A DNA stretch of 64,000 bases from Aphrocallistes beatrix. Lineage: Eukaryota; Porifera; Hexactinellida; Sceptrulophora; Aphrocallistidae. Each line of letters starts with the position of its first letter. Within the stretch, counting starts at the first letter, position 1. The stretch is from assembly GCA_963281255.1 (NCBI GenBank), contig OY725496.1, forward strand, positions 2,356,001 through 2,420,000, given 5' to 3'. Under the pieces are notes generated by a model. It was not told the origin of the DNA. It was given only the letters and a program-made list of their open reading frames with translations, and searched no databases. Shown piece after piece: positions 33,277 through 44,113 of the stretch. Made by a program: the position numbers and the translations under genes.

Positions 33277-35042
33277 CCGATCATATATCTCTCTATTCAT
33301 ATATTTTATGGATAAAAATACAATAGGGCAATAATTTTGAGACACCCTGTATAGCAGTACCCACACTAAGGATACTGTTACCGAGACTTCTAACGCGTCT
33401 CATATTGCATCCGCAGAAAGCCATATACTGATAACATCCTTATTGATAACATCCTTGATTCCATTTCAGATGACGAATTGCATGATGTCCCGAGGTTTCT
33501 AGGTTCCAATTCATTCGATATTAGCTCCAAAATAACCTTATACCTGAAAACATGCGGAGATATAACATACTGATGCAAATAATGGTCCAAAAACACATCT
33601 GATTTCGCTTTCTTGCTACAAGTATCAGAGCATGTCTTCTTTATCTCTCCTACATTTCAATACTAAAAATGTATTCGTCTTTTAGGCTTGAAAACGATTT
33701 TCTTTCATTTCATAAGCAAGCTACCCAATCGTTTTCTCTTGAACAGAAGCATGTTATTGTCCAAATGGATGAAATGCATGTCAAATCAGATATCTCTTAC
33801 AAAGGAGGCCTAAAGTGTTTAGTTCTAATCTCGATTCCGATGATCCTACCAAAACTGTATTCGCTACTATAATGGTGTATAGTCTTTATAAGAAATGGTA
33901 TTGTATTGTCCGTCTATTGCTTTGCGCTTCTGTATCAGCTAAAAGATATTTGATATTATTCGCTCTTGTATTAAAGATGTTGAACATTGCGGGTTATTCG
34001 TTCATATCATCACTACCGACAACTTTCCACTTATTGTGCACCTTTTCAAATTGTTTTTGACCATTTGTAACCTGGAAACCCGATAGATACCCCATCCTCA
34101 TGATATAAACTTAAGTCTTTTTCTAACTTTTGATTTCGTGCATATCCTGATTACTATTCGTAATAATTGGTGAATATGGTAAACTTTTTCATATACAGAT
34201 TTAGCTTCTTTCCGTGATATCCGTATCCTTTATATTTCAGAGAGGAATAGTTTGGCCTTAGAATAATGTTATCTTAGATTCAGAACGCCGTCTCAAAGTT
34301 TTTAATATTTTAAACTTTTTTCTAACCAGGCTGTTTCTAGCACTTCTTCATTACTAGAATGTAATGAATCTTTTTCATCAGAGGGTGGTGTAGATTCTTA
34401 TCGCGAAGTTGACTTTGATTCATTTATAAGTGCATTATCAGATCTCTCTGCCGTTGAATGCAATATTCAGGTCCTTCAATATTTAGCTTTTATAGCTGGT
34501 TATTTAACACACCAATACCTGAAAGGTAGGTAGTCAAGATTGGAGGATATGTCGGGATTTATTAACTATCGATAAAGATTTGCTCATTGATGAACCATCC
34601 TTATCTCAGTTCAAGTTATTAGATCTCTCCGATCGTGGAGGTTTGAAGATCCTTCGGAGATAGTCCTAGAATCTATCGTTAATATTGCTTGGAAGATCTT
34701 TGTCAGCATCGTGAACGATAACGAACTGATGGCATTGTTAGTAGAAGGACTATCTAGGATTGCTCCTATCGATATCTGTGAATTATATTTTGGATGCCGA
34801 TGTCTGTGATGGAGAAATGTATGCCCGTTTTGTGTTGTGAGCAGTTGTCATATCCTGCGCAAAATTCTATTTGTTGCTAGTAACTGTTTTATAGCAAATA
34901 AAGTAAAAATTATAATTCGATGGTTATTTCTACAGGCATGGAGAAGCGAAAATTGAAAAAATCCAATAATACGCGTAATTTAGTCCGCCAATGATGTATA
35001 TTATAGTAACTACTTCCTTAGTTTATTCTATCTTAGTAGAGA

Positions 35043-35170
35043 GAGGTTCAGAAGTCCAATAGAGATTCAGAAGTCCAGTAGAGGTTCAGAAGTCCAGTGA
35101 GGTTCAGAAGTCCAGTGAGGTTCAGAAGTTCAGTGAGGTTCAGATTTCAGTAGAGGTTAAAATAGAAGTA
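35043..35170. repeat. Minisatellite GAGGTTCAGAAGTCCAGT
   Basis: Six to seven imperfect 18-20 bp units, from AGAGGTTCAGAAGTCCAATA onward, within the P-like element and after its transposase remnant. Later units degrade. Confidence 0.85.
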
Positions 35171-35342
35171 CAGCAGACGTCAGGATACTTTTAGTGACGT
35201 TTAATAGAGATCGATAGCATAGCCATTAGATTTTGATGTTTTGTGACTTTGTATTGCAAATGTGATGTTATTTACTAGTTTATCTAAATATTATTAAATC
35301 TTTATACTTGTTATTCACAATTTACAATTAATTTTAAATTAA

Positions 35343-35517
35343 ACAAGCGCGCTTCGCTTGCTTGCGCTGCAAGGCTGGCGAACCGCCAGAGGCGCACTGC
35401 GGGAGCCTGGGGTTACATTGATTAATTATAGCGGAAATAACATCCCTAAATTCGTCTGTCCTCTACTGTTATAATCGATATCTCACGAAAAATCACCAAA
35501 TTTGCCTATTTTAAAAA
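35343..35517 (+). repeat. GCH fragment near the right end of the P-like element
   Basis: It begins ACAAGCGCGCTTCGCTTGC. The hairpin 2 stem is shortened (GGCGAACCGCC), hairpin 3 reads GGCGCACTGCGGGAGCC, and the copy stops in the TCACCAAATTTG block. The P-like terminus follows within 10 bp. Confidence 0.85.
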
Positions 35518-35604
35518 TTGGCCTTATATAGCGTACGCTATGTTAGTACTTAATATTCTGTGATTCACTTAGATAGTTACATCTAATTCTGTATTTTTAC
35601 AACA

Positions 35605-38547
35605 TTAATACATATTATTCCTTGTGATGTGGCAACACCATTCACCATTACTATTTCCTTGATCGGCGATTCCCAAAAGACGATGAGCCATTCTTCAAGG
35701 CAGCGACGACAGAAGTTGCAATCCGGTTACTACCAGCTTATGTCGCTCGAAGGGAGGTCTAAAAAGCGATCGCCCTAGAAACAGCTAAAGAAGGCACTAT
35801 ATATGCAGCCTTCAAGGTCCTGAAGGACAATCTGGACCACCCATCGACAGGTCCGAAGCTATTAGGCGGTTCAACGACATCCAATGACCTACCGGGGAGT
35901 TCATCGACGATTTGTGCGTTCGACTCCGGAGGGAAGCAAAACGGGTGGACCACACGGTCCTCCAGGCGTGTTCGAGTTTAGTTCCCCAGTTACCGATGCA
36001 AATCCAGCAGCCTGCCAAGGTATGGCTGAATGAGAGTGGCAAGGGCTTTGGTGATAAAGAAAGCCGGAAATGCATTGTGGAGAATCGCAGGCTCTTGGCA
36101 GAGAAGGGTATCGCGGAAAACTGCGGTTGGCGCCAAAAGGAACCGGTCTCAGGACGTCAGGTAGAGAAACCCGACAGCCCAGTGCAGAGGGCTACTGGAG
36201 AAAGCGGGGAGGTAAAGCCCAGCCGGTATTGCATATCGTCGGCTAGGAGGAACAACAATCGCGGACCGTTCAAGGGACGAGAGAGGTGAGGGCAAAAAGT
36301 AGCAGCCATGTGGGACTCCGGGGTCAAACCATCGGTAATTGATCTGGGTACCCTAATAAGGACTTGGGATTGGAAGCCGAGCCAGGTGTACGGTCTCAGG
36401 AAGACCCCTGTACAAGTAAAGGCAGTATTGAGATCCCTATACAAGTAGGAGACGGGAGAACATCTATAGATCACCTACAAGTCCTCGACAGCGCGTAACC
36501 TACTTTACTCCTAGGGAGATCCTTGGGGCTTTGGCAGAATCCTAATCGACTGGGATCGGGGCAAAATTAGACTTGGAGAAAATTGGATCGATATCTATTC
36601 ACCCGCGATTGGAAGTGACCCACTGTTCCGAGCCCAAAAGGCAGTAAGGGAAGAGAAGTTAGAACTAGTGGCCACCGTTACTGTTGGATGCGATATTGAT
36701 GGCAGCTTGAACAGGGAACAGTACAGGGCAGGGCGATCGAGAGTATATGCAAGAGATTTTCGGATCGATTCGCAGCGAATCCAAAGAAACCGGAGCATAT
36801 TAAGACTGAAAGGCATTACATCGATTCGGGGAAGGCAGCTCCCATCAAGGTGCGACGTCGGTAGTTGAAACACATTCGCAAGGTGGTTAATGGAACTAGA
36901 GGAACTACCCTACCAAATTAACTATTGCCCAGGCAGGGATAACTAGTTGCCATATTTACTCAGCCGAACACCTAAGATGCCGCTAGACCATTACGGCAAT
37001 AGCGAAGCGAAGTTCGAAGACAAAGTTTATCTCACAGAGGCTCCTGGTGAGGGCAGGACGCTAAACTTGCCCCAGTAGGCAAACAACAAGACGCGGCAGA
37101 AGCGGGCAAGGTGTTAGAAATAGGAACATGGACGGCCAGGTTAAGGAAGTTTGTCGAGGAGCAAAAAAGGATCAGTTCGTACACAGCTCCCTCGAGCAAC
37201 TCCGTGAATACGGGAGAGTCAACGAAAGACAACTCAAAGGCGCTTCTGAACATTTAAGGTTGAAGGATGATGCCATTTACTTTGACGACCGCATAGTAGT
37301 ACCTCGAGCACTCAGAATACCAGTATTGGAGAGAGTGCATAATGAGTGTCATTTTGGACAGGCTAGGACGCTTGAGTTCATGAGAAGATCTTACCTTTGA
37401 TATAACAATGCTAAGGGATTTTCTGCAAGGGGTGCCTGATTAGTCAAAAGGCAAGCTCCACTTCCGAAGCCAGACAACCGCTACAGCAATTCAATCGTGG
37501 AAGGTCTCAGCCGGGAGCGGCAGTTGCCATGGACGTAGGCACACTGCCTCTGATGGTAGATCTGTTATGTCGCTAAGCGGAGATAGTACCTCGGAGAGAC
37601 CAAACAGCTGTATCGATCGTTCAGGCGTTCAAATCAGGATGGATATTTCGGTGGCATGGAATTCCCGATATTTTGTTAACTCACCAGGGTGGAAATGTGG
37701 ACGGTGAGGAGATCAGGATTTTATGTAGAGATTGGGAGTACAGAAGCGTAATTCATCCACATATCATCTCCAAGCTGATGGGATGGCCGAATGCAACATC
37801 GACTCAGTGAAGCAGGTAATTCGATACTTACTGATGGAAGGAGAGATGGAGAAAGGATCATGGCCTTCAGTTCTACCAGAAGTCAGTTTCTATCTGAATA
37901 ACGTAAGGAACGCCACGACCAAGATCACATGATGATATATGGATCTGTGGCCTGAAATCCGGGACAGGGGGAATATGCACCACTGGACTACCTAAAATCG
38001 CTGCAAGAGAGACAGGGAGTATTAGCGGACACAGTGATAGCGAACGAAACAAGATTTGCGATTACCAAGCAAAGGCACGACAGGGGAAAGAGCGCTACAA
38101 GTATCTGTTCAGGGAATGGGGTATTGCTTAAAAAGGGGAAGAAGCAAGACTCTTTGTCAATCAAGTTCGAAGGTCCCTACATCGTGGCATTCAAAAGAGG
38201 AGTAAACATTCAGGTAGAACTGCCGAAAGGGAAAAATGGTATCACACAGATCGGTGCAAAAGGTTCGAACCAAGGGACTCAAACGCGGTAGATGAGAACG
38301 ATGTCGATGAGCTTGCTGCGACCGGTAGATAAGAATCGGACCAAGGAGACGACTAAGGTGAGTTCGATGCAGCTGGCTCGGAGGATGAAACAAAAAAGGT
38401 AACGTACTCTCAAGGGCAACCAACATACTCTCGATATGAGAGGAGGCAAAAGCACAAGAAGCACCCAGATTTTGTGTCTCGGCTCGAGGTCCCACAAAGT
38501 TATATGACACCGCAGGACGATTCTCCAGTTTCATTCGCCGGGAAGGA
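35605..38547 (+). other. Internal region of the gypsy fossil
   Basis: Parts in order: gag-like (around 35760-36290), protease-like (around 36300-36480), an RNase H end (around 36870-36960, with a CPGRDN block), integrase zinc-binding part (around 37310-37450), integrase core (37530-37930, with GIPDILLTHQGG and AECNIDSVKQVIRYLL), and a charged C-terminal part (38000-38300). Broken throughout; I join no pieces. Composition is close to half G+C, unlike its surroundings. Confidence 0.78.
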
Positions 38548-38786
38548 TGATTTATATCACTATACTAGCTACCACCCAAGTAGAGCAAGGAAGCAGCACA
38601 TTAGGTATTCTTCTAAAACAAATTGAGCGTTTAGATAGACATATGCTGCTCTATATAAGGACGGCTAGCAAATAGTCATAGTAGTACACGGATTTTAATA
38701 CATATTTCTTATTGTACTTAATATTGTGTGATTGTGCAATTCACTTTGATTGTTACATCTAAATCTAATCCCGTATTTTCACAACA
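38548..38786 (+). repeat. 3' LTR of the gypsy fossil, 239 bp
   Basis: It begins TGATTTATATCACTATACTA, has a TATA-like block (CTCTATATAAGGACGG) in mid-LTR, and ends TTTTCACAACA just before the GCCT target duplication. The 5' LTR matches it with several substitutions and small indels. Confidence 0.9.
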
Positions 38787-38799
38787 GCCTCATAAAGTG

Positions 38800-39860
38800 A
38801 TACTTTGTGAAAGGGGGTTGGGTTGCTGAATACTGTACTAAGACGAGAAGAAATATTTTGAAAACACTTCAAATATAAATATAATTTAGAGTAAATTAAT
38901 CTTGTTAATAAAATCAAATAGAATCAAAATTTGTAAACGAGAAAGTTATTTATACCGAAATAACTAAGAGCGAATGATATGCCATCTGGAGAAGGGTCTG
39001 AGAAGGCAAGATTATTCTTCGGAATAATTAAATCTGAATAGAAATGATCCCTAATAGTATTTAACAGTTCGGTTGCCATATTACATCGTCGGTGTAGCTG
39101 GTGTATCCATATCCTATTGATACCAATCATAGCAGGGTAATATTGTTCAGAATTCATTAAGTTGTCTCCGATGCAATCTTTCCGTTGATAAGCTGATTTA
39201 ATTACTTCGGCAAAGCAGCACCCAATAATCTATAATAGGTATAGAGTTATGAGATTACAGGATTAGCGGACAAATTGCAAAATTTCAAAGGAAATGAAGT
39301 TTAGATTCTGCCCCAAACTTCACGAGGCACCCTTTAGAAGTTTTTATTGAACTAAAATACTACTTTGTTTGATTATTTTAATTAATGATTTCAGATTTAT
39401 GAGCAAAGTGGGTATTTTAGATAAAAAATGCTCCCAAAGGGTACTTAGTCTTAGCTGCAAACTGAAAATTTCGACTTCATTTTCTTCCAGAAGTAGGCTT
39501 ACAATAAATAAATAAAAAATAACAATAAATATAATTCTTCTGCTAATTTATCTTGGGTAATTTTCAAATTATGTTCTCAATTCCCAAATAGCGGATTATC
39601 CCGATTAGATTTTAAGCATAGTTGGCTAATAATATCAGTTAGATACCACCTCTCATGTTGTCTGTTCACGATTAATCGGCCATTTACTCTAAAACATCGG
39701 TACACTGGATCATTGGTTAACTCGACTTTGTACACTTGACGGTCATACATTAGACTGTTGTTATTCAACAGTCATGCACGTCATACATTATACTGTCGGT
39801 CAACTCGGCTTACGGAACACTCGACTCGCGGTACACTCGGTCTTAGAAATTATGTATTAA
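38800..39860. other. No gene recognised; degenerate short repeats near the right end
   Basis: AT-rich DNA. From about 39690 to 39845 there are recurring motifs such as GGTACACTCG/GGTCAACTCG and GTCATACATTA, a degenerate tandem array without clear unit borders. Frames at 38924-39157 and 39577-39768 show no family features. Confidence 0.35.
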
Positions 39861-39863
39861 TTA

Positions 39864-40316
39864 CATACTTACCAACCCCTCTTGAATATTTCCCTGGATT
39901 TCAATAGTAAATCCCTGGATGTTATAATATTTTTAATTTTAATAATTAAATTAGCATGAATCAATAGACCGGTTAAATTTCAAAATTCGAGATCCAGGGA
40001 AATTCCTGCTGGATTTTAAATAAAGGCCCAATATATGTAACTAAAGATTTCGAAATAGATAAGTAAGCGATTTAGGGAAAGGTGCATCGTATATTATGTC
40101 ATCTAACGCGTTAAATATTCACTTGATCAAAATTCTAGAAACATTTTCAAAATTCGAAATTTTCCTGGATTCCTGAAGACTTGCTAAATAATGAGGAACA
40201 TAAAATTATTCAACAAATTCTAAAAATATATTAAAATAATGAAAATTATTATAAGCTAGTTAAAAGCTCATAATCCCTGGATCATAGTTCATTTCCCTGG
40301 AGGGTTGGTAAGTATG
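39864..40316. mobile_element. MITE with CCAGGGA sub-repeats, 453 bp
   Basis: Ends CATACTTACCAACCCC and GGGTTGGTAAGTATG are inverted, and multiple TCCCTGGAT/ATCCAGGGA motifs lie inside. It is a relative of the element at 27657-28097. A target duplication could not be fixed for this copy. Confidence 0.85.
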
Positions 40317-40374
40317 TGAAATTAGTCAAAATTGTCTGAAGAGAACGGAGTGCCTGATTATTAAATAAGGATGC

Positions 40375-40395
40375 CAATCCAATCCAATCCAATCG
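40375..40395. repeat. Short CCAAT tandem
   Basis: Four direct units of CCAAT (CCAATCCAATCCAATCCAAT) in otherwise unremarkable DNA. Confidence 0.8.
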
Positions 40396-40584
40396 ATAAT
40401 ACGTATTTATGTGTTGCAGTTTATTAAATAACTTAATATGTGCACGTTACATGAAATTAAAGTTATTTAATACAATGCAACTATTATAGCTACATAACCA
40501 TTGCTTCAATCTTTATCGATATTTGATTAGCATTCTTAACTGTAATGGTGGTGGGAAGGAGTGAGTATATATCCAATCTTCGGC

Positions 40585-40840
40585 GGTACAACTCGATACA
40601 CGCATACACGCCCCAAGTTACCCGACCAATTATATAGTAAACGACACAAATATATATACCCGAACCAGTCTTCGACACAAGCATATCCGACCCAAGCATT
40701 TCAACGCAGTTCAACGCATGCCCGACACAAATATGCCCGATCCTAGAGACACGACCCAAGTATATCCGCCCCCAGTACTCCGAACCCAGTATATCCGAAC
40801 AAGTAATCCGACCCAAGTGTGCTCGTCTCGACTGACGGTA
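40585..40840. repeat. Degenerate minisatellite with CCGACCCAAGTATAT-type units
   Basis: About a dozen imperfect units of 15-22 bp: CCGACACAAGCATAT, CCGACCCAAGCATTT, CCGAACCCAGTATAT, CCGACCCAAGTGTG and similar. The overlapping 117-aa and 61-aa frames are shadows of the repeat. Confidence 0.75.
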
Positions 40841-41078
40841 CACACGAGGAGAGGATTGTATGGCAACGAGGGGAGGAGGAGGCCATCTTAGTTACAAACA
40901 CTAAATTGAATGAACAAACCATTTTCTATGCCATACAATTTCTAATTTTATACACGGTGTCAGAATTTGAAAGTTCATTGAATAAATATATCTTATAAGA
41001 AACCTTCAGGTTAATTATAGAAATAGCTACATGTATTTATTTTACTTATAGAGTTGTATTTAATTACTATACTATATA

Positions 41079-42385
41079 CGAGGGTCAGTCCAAAAGTTTT
41101 GTCGTACACAAAAAATAATTAACCAATTGTAATCAAATTTTCACAGCTTCTCAAAGTATTTACCACTACATTCTATGCAAAGTTGCATACGATGAAACCA
41201 ATTATCGAAGCAGTTATGCCATTTTTCCTCTGGCAGGGTCCAGAGGGCCTCTTCGAACGCCAGTCGGGCCTCTTCCGGACTGCCAAACCTGATTCCGCGG
41301 ATCTTTTCTTTGATAGTTGGGAATAGGAAAAAGTCGCATGGGGCCAAATCTGGACTGTAGGGGGGATGCGATACCAACTGGACCGAATTTTCAGCCAGGA
41401 AGTCCAGTGTTTTGGCTGCAGTGTGTGCCGATGCATTATCGTGGTGAAGGAGTAGGCCTCGGAGGCCGGTCTTAGGGCGACGAGAACTCCAAGCTTCGAA
41501 GGCCTTGGGGAGACACTTGTCGATGTACCAATCAGCATTGACTGTGCGACGATCCTCGAGAGGAACTATGGCTACTGGGCCCGTCTTACAGAAAAATGCG
41601 GCCACCATCTTCTTCCCGACGCTTCGAGCCCGGCGAACTTTTACAGGGGGATCTTCTCCAGGAAATACCCATATTGAAGATTGCCGCTTTGTTTCCGGAT
41701 CGTACTGATAGATCCATGTCTCATCACATGTTAGGATATCATAAACACGTTTGGACCCTCCTCCGTTGAATTTCTTGAGCATAAACTTGCACCACTCTAC
41801 CCTTGCCTCCATCTGCAATTCTGTGAGATTATGAGGGATCCAACGGGCCGCAAGCTTACTGACACCGAGATGATCATGTAGGATAGTATTAATGGCTGCT
41901 TTTCCGATGTCTAGGGTCTCAGCAAACTGCTCATAGGTAATGCGGCTATCCTCTTTGATCAACGACTCCACAGTGGCAATATTCTCTGGAGTGACGGCGG
42001 TTGAAGGCCGCCCAGACCTAGGCTCATCTTGTAATGACGTTCTATCCCTCTTGAATTCTAGAAACCAACGCTCCACCGTGCGCTTAGATGGAGCTTGGTC
42101 TTGGAAAGCTGCCAGTAAATTATTGTGACTCTGCTCCACTGATACCTTGCGCATAAAGTCATAGAACATCATGGCTCTAAAATCCCTTCTTTCTAGCTCC
42201 ATTGAGTAATTATAAAATCTGTATAGGCGCTTATGGATAAAATAGCATAAGTCAAGAAATAGGCCTAATATAGAGCTCAAATTCACAGTCGAGTCATCAA
42301 ACATAACCAAGAATATAGTCTATAAATTATTAGACTGTACGCTGAGTAGAACTGGTGTACGACAAAACTTTTGGACTGACCCTCG
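41079..42385 (-). mobile_element. Mariner transposon, complete, 1307 bp
   Basis: Terminal inverted repeats CGAGGGTCAGTCCAAAAGTT on the left and the same sequence reversed on the right, about 29 bp, with TA duplicated outside (41077-41078, 42386-42387). The size is typical for mariner elements. The single gene inside is open from end to end, so the whole element looks intact. Confidence 0.96.
41141..42202 (-). CDS. Mariner transposase, intact
   Basis: A cut-and-paste DDD transposase that binds the element's ends and inserts at TA. I chose the Met at 42202 (MELERRDFRAMMFYDFMRK) because mariner proteins start with this helix; the frame is open 36 codons further upstream to 42310. The product is 353 aa. 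Parts: two helix-turn-helix regions (about residues 1-115, with DEPRSGRPSTAV as linker and WIPHNLTE where WVPHEL is usual), first Asp in ILTCDETWIYQYDPETKRQS, second in LLHHDNASAHTA, third in YSPDLAPCDFFLFP, with the 34-residue last spacing expected of DD34D. It ends ECSGKYFEKL. No disabling change was seen, so it may be active or only recently silent. It closely resembles the SETMAR/Hsmar class by eye. Confidence 0.95.
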   Translation of the reverse strand: MELERRDFRAMMFYDFMRKVSVEQSHNNLLAAFQDQAPSKRTVERWFLEFKRDRTSLQDEPRSGRPSTAVTPENIATVESLIKEDSRITYEQFAETLDIGKAAINTILHDHLGVSKLAARWIPHNLTELQMEARVEWCKFMLKKFNGGGSKRVYDILTCDETWIYQYDPETKRQSSIWVFPGEDPPVKVRRARSVGKKMVAAFFCKTGPVAIVPLEDRRTVNADWYIDKCLPKAFEAWSSRRPKTGLRGLLLHHDNASAHTAAKTLDFLAENSVQLVSHPPYSPDLAPCDFFLFPTIKEKIRGIRFGSPEEARLAFEEALWTLPEEKWHNCFDNWFHRMQLCIECSGKYFEKL

Positions 42386-42387
42386 TA

Positions 42388-42965
42388 TTATATTATTTAT
42401 TACACTTACTAACATCTTCTAGCAGTCAATTACCCTTTTAACTTTTGTTATGCATTTATTTAAATTATTATTATATTCTCCTGTAAACTCAATGCATGTT
42501 AATGATGTATTTTTAATATTTATTATTGTATTTATGAATATTTATTAAGAGAATATCTATTAAGAATTATCTTCTTCAAAACATTGTTTTTTTTAATGTG
42601 GGGACCCTTACTATAGGAACGGAATCGGTTGTGGGAAGAAATGACAATTGACTATCATGAAATACGTGTTATATTTGGCTAAGTAAAATATAGACAGCAA
42701 AATTTTAGTACAGGTACTTGCTAAATTGAGATAATTTTCACAAAAGTGTGAGAATAACAGAGGAGAATAGATGGTTGATGTAAGTTATGCATATTAAATG
42801 ATCTCCCTTGTACAAATTCATTATAGAGCGATTCAAGTTAGTATAATATCAATAGTAATTTGCTGGGTCAAAATCCGTAGGTAGTGAAAAATATCCATCG
42901 TCCATAGATCATAATGCATATTTGTATGATAGGTGGTCAGAATCCGTAGGTGGTCAAAATCCATT
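42388..42965. other. No recognisable feature
   Basis: AT-rich DNA. A short direct repeat (GTAGGTGGTCA/GTAGGTAGTGA) at 42880-42965 is the only pattern seen. Confidence 0.35.
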
Positions 42966-42969
42966 GAAA

Positions 42970-43218
42970 CAGGCCTATCAACTCTCACGATCTCGTCGTG
43001 TGTCACAAGATTTCGGGTAAAATGTCACGATCTCACGACAGACCCCAATCGATTTGTCTCCAAATATCACGATGCTTCTATGAAATCTTTGCGAACTCTC
43101 AGGTTGAGAGCCCTGCAGATACGATTGTCTTTTACAAATAATCATATAATGTCTCACGACAGAATCGTGAGATTTATGAAATCTCACGATTTCGCGTCCT
43201 CGCAGGTTGAGAACCCTG
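42970..43218. mobile_element. hAT-like MITE built from TCTCACGAT repeats
   Basis: The right end GGTTGAGAACCCTG and left end CAGGCCTATCAACTCTCACG look like hAT termini (CAGGGTTCTCAACC type). The interior is a mosaic of TCTCACGAT/ATCGTGAGA in both orientations, and a second terminus-like GGTTGAGAGCCCTG lies at about 43103. An 8-bp target duplication was not clear, so the borders are tentative. Confidence 0.6.
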
Positions 43219-43224
43219 TGAATA

Positions 43225-43560
43225 CCAAATAAAACTTAAACTAAGTCTTGCTTAAACTTAAGTTTTAACTTAAATTATTAAATTAAACTTAGTTTTGAAT
43301 TAGTTTATTGCTTAAAATTAAGTTGACTTAATTCATTAAAAAATGGCAAGGAATTATGAATTATTCGAATTCAGAATCCTGAAATATGAATTATTCGAAA
43401 AATGCATTCATATAATGTATGATATTATCTTGTAAAAAATATTCAATTTTGAATAATTCTTCTCAGTCTTTATGATCGATCATGAATTATTCGAATGATT
43501 CATTAATTCGTGAATTAGTCAACTTAGATTAAAATTAATTTAAATTTAAGTTTTTTTGCG
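43225..43560. repeat. Low-complexity inverted repeat rich in GAATTATTCGAA
   Basis: It starts with AAACTTAAACTAAGTCTTGC and ends with TTTAAATTTAAGTTTTTT, inverted with respect to each other, with several GAATTATTCGAAT motifs between. It may be a decayed MITE of the sub-repeat kind. Confidence 0.5.
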
Positions 43561-43684
43561 AATAAGACCCTTGGCAGAGTCTATTTTTCCTATCAAATGA
43601 AATTTAACATTTTAGATGAAATAATTTGCAAATGAATGTAACTATCCGAGTGTATTGATAAATAAAATAAATCAACAATTCCTA

Positions 43685-43830
43685 CACTAACTGGTCAAAA
43701 GCATTTGAGCAACAATTGATCTTTTCATCAATAATACTACATGTAGTAGATATTGGATATAGTGATAATGCCGCGGGCAGAGCATTTTGGCTAAGTTATC
43801 ACTATAACCAATATGCTACATTATAATGCT
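43685..43830. mobile_element. Partial Tc1-type MITE, left end only
   Basis: After TA, CACTAACTGGTCAAAAGCAT resembles the terminus at 7693 (CACTACCTGGCCAAAAGTAT). Inside, GATATTGGATATAGTGATAA pairs with TTATCACTATAACCAATATG. The right terminus was not found. Confidence 0.45.
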
Positions 43831-44113
43831 AAATAGTCAATGCCCAAAATGGCTTAAACCGGAAACCCAGACTGTTAAAACTCGATTAATGTATATTGTT
43901 TTATATATATCTAAGTTGACTAATTCATGAATTATCAATGAATTACTAAAAATCTGAAACTAAATACTGAAAATTAGATATTTCGCTTAGAGACAGAGCA
44001 ATGTTAGAGGTTTATAACATGAGCAGCATTTCAAACATTTTTGGGTATAGAATCTGCATAGAATTTGTTCTGTTACCACGTAAAAATACAGTTCATCTTA
44101 AGGTAGTAGTGAG

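Larger units (their letters stand above)
31607..33349 (+). mobile_element. Tc1-like transposon inside the P-like element, itself interrupted
   Basis: Terminal inverted repeats of about 30 bp, CAGGGTGTCTCAAAATTATT and its reverse complement, with TA duplicated at 31605-31606 and 33350-33351. P-transposase sequence lies on both sides. It carries one broken transposase gene and a GCH copy at 31651-32039. Confidence 0.93.
31150..34560 (+). pseudogene. P-element/THAP9-type transposase, broken and interrupted
   Basis: Before the Tc1 insertion: DELFNQALTLSLRSE, LDLQDKLASLSIPKIDYF and RTLIFMRPNSENCKILVDVY. After it: EQKHVIVQMDEMHVKSDIS then YKGG (the RNase H-like catalytic strand), the NPDDPTKT-like block with KKWYCIVRLL, IKDVEHCGLFVHIITTDNFP, and PHPHDINLSLFLTFDFVHI. 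This order matches the central region of P-element transposases, including the THAP9 group. Several stops and frame changes lie between and inside the blocks. No N-terminal THAP zinc finger was recognised. It is inactive. Confidence 0.82.
30899..35542 (+). mobile_element. P-like DNA transposon, 4.6 kb, with 7-bp target duplication
   Basis: Ends CATAGCATACTCTATATAA and TTATATAGCGTACGCTATG are imperfect inverted repeats, and TTAGTAC is duplicated at 30892-30898 and 35543-35549. The remaining LTR sequence rejoins exactly across it, proving insertion into the 5' LTR. It holds a broken P-type transposase, a Tc1-like transposon (31607-33349), a short minisatellite, and a partial GCH copy near its right end. 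The same termini bound the foldback element at 59945-60971. Confidence 0.88.
30709..38786 (+). mobile_element. Gypsy LTR-retrotransposon fossil with both LTRs, nested insertion in 5' LTR
   Basis: The element starts TG and ends CA and has a 4-bp target duplication GCCT (30705-30708, 38787-38790). The 5' LTR is 30709-30898 plus 35550-35604, split by a P-like transposon. The internal part (35605-38547) holds a gag-like stretch, a protease-like part, a late RNase H-like part, and an integrase with zinc-binding, core and C-terminal regions; most of the reverse transcriptase is not seen. It is much richer in G and C than the rest of the window. It is broken, with many breaks, and the LTRs have diverged noticeably, so it is not recent. 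Confidence 0.88.

Noticed and set aside
34970-35340. Minisatellite and flanks as an origin or enhancer of the P-like element
   Set aside because: Some P elements have internal repeats that bind transposase, but no copy comparison is possible here, so no function is claimed.
40490-40843. 117-aa minus frame in the CCGACCCAAG region
   Set aside because: A shadow of a degenerate minisatellite; its residues repeat with the DNA units.
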